The notes under the pieces are model-generated. The model had not been told where the DNA came from and ran no database searches. It worked only from the letters and a program-made list of their open reading frames with translations. Below, one piece after another: positions 7,101-8,731 of a stretch of DNA of 8,731 bases. The position numbers and the translations under genes are program-made. Location: the NCBI GenBank assembly GCA_030593425.1, contig JAUVHF010000059.1, positions 1 to 8,731 on the forward strand. Reading direction: 5' to 3'. The first letter of the stretch is position 1. The number at the start of each line of letters is the position of its first letter. The stretch is from Anaerolineales bacterium (lineage in GTDB: Bacteria > Chloroflexota > Anaerolineae > UBA7937).

Positions 7101-7393
7101 TAGCAACTCAGAGTTCACTCGCCGCGCGGCTTTGCAGAGTATTTTTCCGACTGAAAACGACCCATAGAACCGAGAGTGACATTGAATGCGGCGCGATAGT
7201 ACGGTCGGGTGCAGCGACTTGTGGGGCGACACCTTTGCCTCAAATCAAGTTCAACGTCCTTCAAAGCATCCGTTCCAAATAGCTTAGGATTCCTAGAGTT
7301 GTACCAGTCTGTCTAACCTGTTATGACACCGTCATCGAGAGACCACACAAACTCTACGATGTTCTCACCGTTCGAACCATCGAGGACGGCGGC
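7101..7393. other. Gap downstream of the glycosylase-like gene, no confident gene
   Basis: About 290 bases lie between the glycosylase-like stop and the tRNA remnant. No start-to-stop gene is convincing. On the minus strand the glycosylase frame stays open beyond its TAG for 26 codons (7393-7316), meets a second TAG (7315-7313), then runs 65 more codons to TGA (7117-7115). The first piece reads VLDGSNGENIVEFVWS and has the look of real protein but no start codon, so it may be a gene remnant. A short inverted repeat TAGGA-T-TCCTA is at 7285-7295. No convincing promoter for the transaldolase was found. Confidence 0.4.
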
Positions 7394-8008
7394 CTACTTC
7401 ACGAGACTCAATGCGGCAGCGATGTCTTCCGCAATCATTCTTCGCTTGCTCTTCTCGATGAAGAAGCTGGGACCCGCCTGCAGGTAGGACGGAAAAGCCC
7501 TCTTTCCTCGGAAGAAGTATTTCTGCCCTCGGATCTTGTATGTGGAGCCAGCAGGAATCACTCTCTCTTCGCCAGCCCTCCTTGCGATGTAGTTGATAGC
7601 CTTTATCGCGACGTCACCCATCAGCACGAACACTTTCACATCTGGAAAGAGGGCAAGTTCCTTCTCCAATATGAGTGAGCATTCTTTGATGGTGCTCGCC
7701 TTTATTCCGTATCCCGTTTTCCCGCATTTCACGGCAGTGGTGAGGTTGAGGTACACACCCACATCGACTATGTCCTGTATAGACGAGATATTCGCACCGG
7801 CGTCGTTGAACGCTTGAACTGTGGTTTGCTGAAACAGGGAATCCCCCTTTGCATAGTAGTAGTCGTCAGGATTGGGCGGCGCAGCTTCCGAGATCATCGC
7901 GATGGAAACATCCTCCGGGTTCACGTCTATGTCCGGAATGATATAGCACTCGTGCTTCACATCAGCACACGGAAACTTTTCGCACCCCACACATTTGCTG
8001 ACTCGCAT
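7394..8008 (-). CDS. Uracil-DNA glycosylase superfamily protein with probable 4Fe-4S cluster
   Basis: A 204-residue protein resembling family 4 (Fe-S) uracil-DNA glycosylases, which remove uracil from DNA in base excision repair. The N-terminus has four cysteines (C6, C9, C14, C21). C95 (AVKC) and C110 (IKEC) are 14 residues apart, close to the 15-residue gap between the third and fourth cluster cysteines I recall for the Thermus enzyme. C6/C9/C95/C110 are therefore the likely cluster ligands. MISEAAPPNPDDYYY (38-52) stands where family 4 has its GEAPG loop. FPDVKVFVLMGDVAIKA (121-137) matches the central strand, and AFPSYL (171-176) stands where family 4 has HPSYL, so the usual catalytic His appears to be Phe. 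Activity on uracil is therefore uncertain. ATG 8008 is the first start, with an in-frame TGA two codons upstream and a weak ribosome site. The gene lies inside the tRNA-bounded segment. Confidence 0.7.
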   Translation of the reverse strand: MRVSKCVGCEKFPCADVKHECYIIPDIDVNPEDVSIAMISEAAPPNPDDYYYAKGDSLFQQTTVQAFNDAGANISSIQDIVDVGVYLNLTTAVKCGKTGYGIKASTIKECSLILEKELALFPDVKVFVLMGDVAIKAINYIARRAGEERVIPAGSTYKIRGQKYFFRGKRAFPSYLQAGPSFFIEKSKRRMIAEDIAAALSLVK

Positions 8009-8108
8009 TTCTCAATCTCTTTTCGAATCCGGTCCAGGTTCTTCTTGCCGCCTAAGGAGGGCGCATCAGCCGGACCGACTCTTGGCTCGCGTCCTTGGAT
8101 AGTAAAAA
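8009..8108 (-). other. Spacer between tRNA-Met and glycosylase-like gene, with a coding-like fragment
   Basis: There is no promoter-like pair in these 100 bases, so the gene may rely on read-through from tRNA-Met. A different frame encodes KKNLDRIRKEIEKCE (about 8045-8001), which resembles the N-terminal helix and first Cys of family 4 uracil-DNA glycosylases. That frame has no ATG, GTG or TTG between the tRNA and the fragment. Confidence 0.35.
8104..8108 (-). terminator. T-run directly after tRNA-Met
   Basis: Five T residues follow the discriminator base on the minus strand. With the acceptor/T-arm structure as the stem they may give partial termination. There is no separate hairpin. Confidence 0.3.
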
Positions 8109-8180
8109 TGGCGACGACTGGATTCGAACCAGTGACCAAGGGCTTATGAGTCCCCTGCTCTACCGCTGAGCTACGTCGCC
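8109..8180 (-). tRNA. tRNA-Met (CAU), elongator type
   Basis: 72 bases including discriminator A at 8109; the CCA is not encoded. The acceptor stem GGCGACG/CGTCGCC is fully paired, the D arm is GCTC/GAGC with a 7-base loop, the anticodon CAT is at 8148-8146 in loop CTCATAA, and the T arm is ACTGG-TTCGAAT-CCAGT. The paired 1-72 position and a pyrimidine at 11 argue against an initiator. A CAU tRNA could also be the Ile tRNA modified with lysidine, but the GGC start favours Met. Anticodon-stem pair 31-39 is A-G. It is the integration target for the segment downstream, and its 3' half is duplicated at 7053-7100. Confidence 0.93.
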
Positions 8181-8188
8181 ACAAGCCT

Positions 8189-8217
8189 ATTATAAACCAA
8201 GGTTTGGCCTTTGACAA
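8189..8217 (-). promoter_or_regulatory. Consensus promoter of tRNA-Met
   Basis: On the minus strand TTGTCA (8217-8212) and a perfect TATAAT (8194-8189) are 17 bases apart. The expected transcription start near 8182 is only a base or two before the mature tRNA 5' end at 8180, so the 5' leader is almost absent. Confidence 0.8.
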
Positions 8218-8232
8218 CCCCCCTTCATAGGG

Positions 8233-8262
8233 AAAAGCCGATGGCCTCTAACCATCGGCTTT
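8233..8262 (-). terminator. Intrinsic terminator of tRNA-fMet
   Basis: AAAGCCGATGG and its exact complement (8252-8262 and 8234-8244) form an 11-pair stem with a 7-base loop. On the minus strand it is followed by a T-run ending at 8233. It starts 2 bases after the tRNA-fMet 3' end and separates that transcript from the tRNA-Met promoter. Confidence 0.85.
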
Positions 8263-8264
8263 AG

Positions 8265-8336
8265 TAGCGGGGGTTGGATTCGAACCAACGACCTCCGGGT
8301 TATGAGCCCGACGAGCTTCCGCTGCTCTACCCCGCA
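8265..8336 (-). tRNA. Initiator tRNA-fMet (CAU)
   Basis: 72 bases including discriminator A at 8265; no encoded CCA. Initiator hallmarks are three G-C pairs closing the anticodon stem (GGG/CCC around CTCATAA), a purine-pyrimidine A11-U24 pair in D stem GAGC/GCTC, and an unpaired 1-72 position. The mismatch here is U1-U72 rather than the common C1-A72. The D loop AGCGGAA is 7 bases, two shorter than in E. coli. The anticodon is at 8304-8302. This is the tRNA that starts translation after formylation. Confidence 0.94.
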
Positions 8337-8346
8337 TCGCATTTAT

Positions 8347-8375
8347 ATTATATAAAATCGCGCTCCCTTCGTCAA
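8347..8375 (-). promoter_or_regulatory. Consensus promoter of tRNA-fMet
   Basis: On the minus strand TTGACG (8375-8370) and a perfect TATAAT (8352-8347) are 17 bases apart. Transcription should start near 8340, a few bases before the tRNA. The -35 box lies just past the stop codon of the division gene. The surrounding 8341-8357 is strikingly A/T-rich for this GC-rich region. Confidence 0.82.
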
Positions 8376-8378
8376 GTT

Positions 8379-8731
8379 TCAGGGGCCAAGGAAGAGGTCC
8401 AGCCATCTCTGCCAGTTGGGCTTCTCGATCCCCCCCTCTCCTTGCACGGTCTCGTGGGAGGGGAGTGGAGTTGTCACGGGGGCCTCTTCATCCTCACTGG
8501 AGAGCACTATCACCGCTGTGTCCCCAGGGTCCACCCATCGCAGTTTCTCGCGGGCTGCCTCCTCGATGTAGGCGTCGGTGCTCACGTACTCCAGCCGTTC
8601 TTTGAGAACTTCGTTCTCCGCTCTCATGGCGGCTACTTCCTCTTCCAAAGCCGCCACGGCCCGGCTGAGCCGATAGCTATCTATGGCCCGCCGTCCGAAA
8701 TCGACGGCCAGGAAGAGAGCGATGGTGACCA
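8379..8731 (-). CDS. FtsB/DivIC-type septum formation initiator, 5'-truncated by the window edge
   Basis: The frame is open to the right edge, so the start is outside; 116 residues are visible. The piece starts in a membrane helix (VTIALFLAVDFGRRAI) and continues as a coiled coil (about residues 22-50, SRAVAALEEEVAAM then RAENEVLKERL). It then has the family signature STDAYIEEAAREKL with RWVDPGDTAVIVL. An acidic patch SSEDEE and a Pro/Thr tail ending in WQRWLDLFLGP complete it. FtsB and DivIC are single-pass proteins that, with FtsL and FtsQ/DivIB, activate septal wall synthesis. GTG at 8657 would remove the membrane helix and is not the start. No terminator lies before the tRNA-fMet promoter, so read-through is possible. 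Confidence 0.85.
   Translation of the reverse strand, partial: VTIALFLAVDFGRRAIDSYRLSRAVAALEEEVAAMRAENEVLKERLEYVSTDAYIEEAAREKLRWVDPGDTAVIVLSSEDEEAPVTTPLPSHETVQGEGGIEKPNWQRWLDLFLGP

Larger units (their letters stand above)
7053..8154. mobile_element. Putative tRNA-Met-integrated mini-island, without integrase
   Basis: The segment is bounded by direct repeats of the tRNA-Met 3' half (7053-7100 and 8107-8154), so the unit length is 1054 bases. It contains one intact gene for a uracil-DNA-glycosylase-like protein, a vestigial same-frame segment downstream, and no recombinase. Hand counts of G+C in 60-base blocks of the gene (35, 30 and 27 of 60, at 7441, 7681 and 7921) tend to be lower than in the membrane genes (37 of 60 at 3541). 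It could be a decayed island, a passenger moved by an integrase elsewhere, or the result of recombination between tRNA copies. Confidence 0.6.

Noticed and set aside
7020..7232. A 70-codon minus-strand frame across the tRNA remnant and the transaldolase start
   Set aside because: It overlaps the real transaldolase start in another frame and includes translated tRNA; no recognisable domain.
7285..7295. TAGGA-T-TCCTA inverted repeat as an operator
   Set aside because: It is too short, with no promoter beside it; likely chance.
8211..8216. TTGACA on the plus strand as a -35 box
   Set aside because: No -10 element lies at a suitable distance on the plus strand; the site is the minus-strand TTGTCA of the tRNA-Met promoter.
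7957..8217. An 86-codon minus-strand frame running through tRNA-Met
   Set aside because: Its first half is the tRNA read as protein, a common artefact. Only the KNLDRIRKEIEKC stretch is coding-like, and it is reported separately.
8341..8360. A/T-rich stretch as a replication origin element
   Set aside because: It is explained by the -10 region of the tRNA-fMet promoter; no DnaA boxes were seen nearby.

Overview
The window looks like bacterial chromosome, probably from a Chloroflexota (Anaerolineae-like) organism. This is inferred from protein style rather than from any database match. The signs are large tandem multi-membrane proteins of the '6-pyruvoyl-tetrahydropterin synthase-related' type, one ending in a beta-rich tail of a kind I associate with Chloroflexi. 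A membrane protein with two zinc ribbons, Thr/Pro linkers and two LysM domains points the same way. Most of the window is GC-rich, with C/T-rich coding strands.

Left part (1-6305, + strand): four genes lie head to tail. Three are paralogous polytopic membrane proteins that resemble GT-C glycosyltransferases (1-1499, cut at its 5' end; 1492-3312; 3319-5094). They overlap or nearly touch, so they form a translationally coupled operon. The first paralog has lost the His-Asp-x-x-His loop motif kept by the other two and has a different C-terminal domain. The fourth gene (5103-6305) encodes the zinc-ribbon/LysM protein. It has its own near-consensus promoter (5026-5054) inside the 3' end of gene 3. 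Two hairpins (6319-6349 and 6365-6394) fill the gap before the convergent minus-strand genes.

Right part (6400-8731, - strand). Read in the direction of transcription, from the right edge: a 5'-truncated FtsB/DivIC-type division protein; the initiator tRNA-fMet with a consensus promoter and a strong intrinsic terminator; an elongator-type tRNA-Met(CAU) with its own consensus promoter; a gene for a uracil-DNA-glycosylase-like Fe-S protein; and a TalC/FSA-type transaldolase.

The most notable feature is a 48-base near-copy of the 3' half of tRNA-Met at 7053-7100, placed 1054 bases downstream of the intact tRNA and just before the transaldolase start. This is the classic footprint of site-specific integration into a tRNA gene. 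The enclosed ~1.05 kb holds the glycosylase-like gene, a weak gene remnant in the same frame, and no recombinase. I read it as a very small or decayed genomic island that carried a DNA-repair-like gene and pushed the transaldolase gene away from the tRNA-Met promoter.
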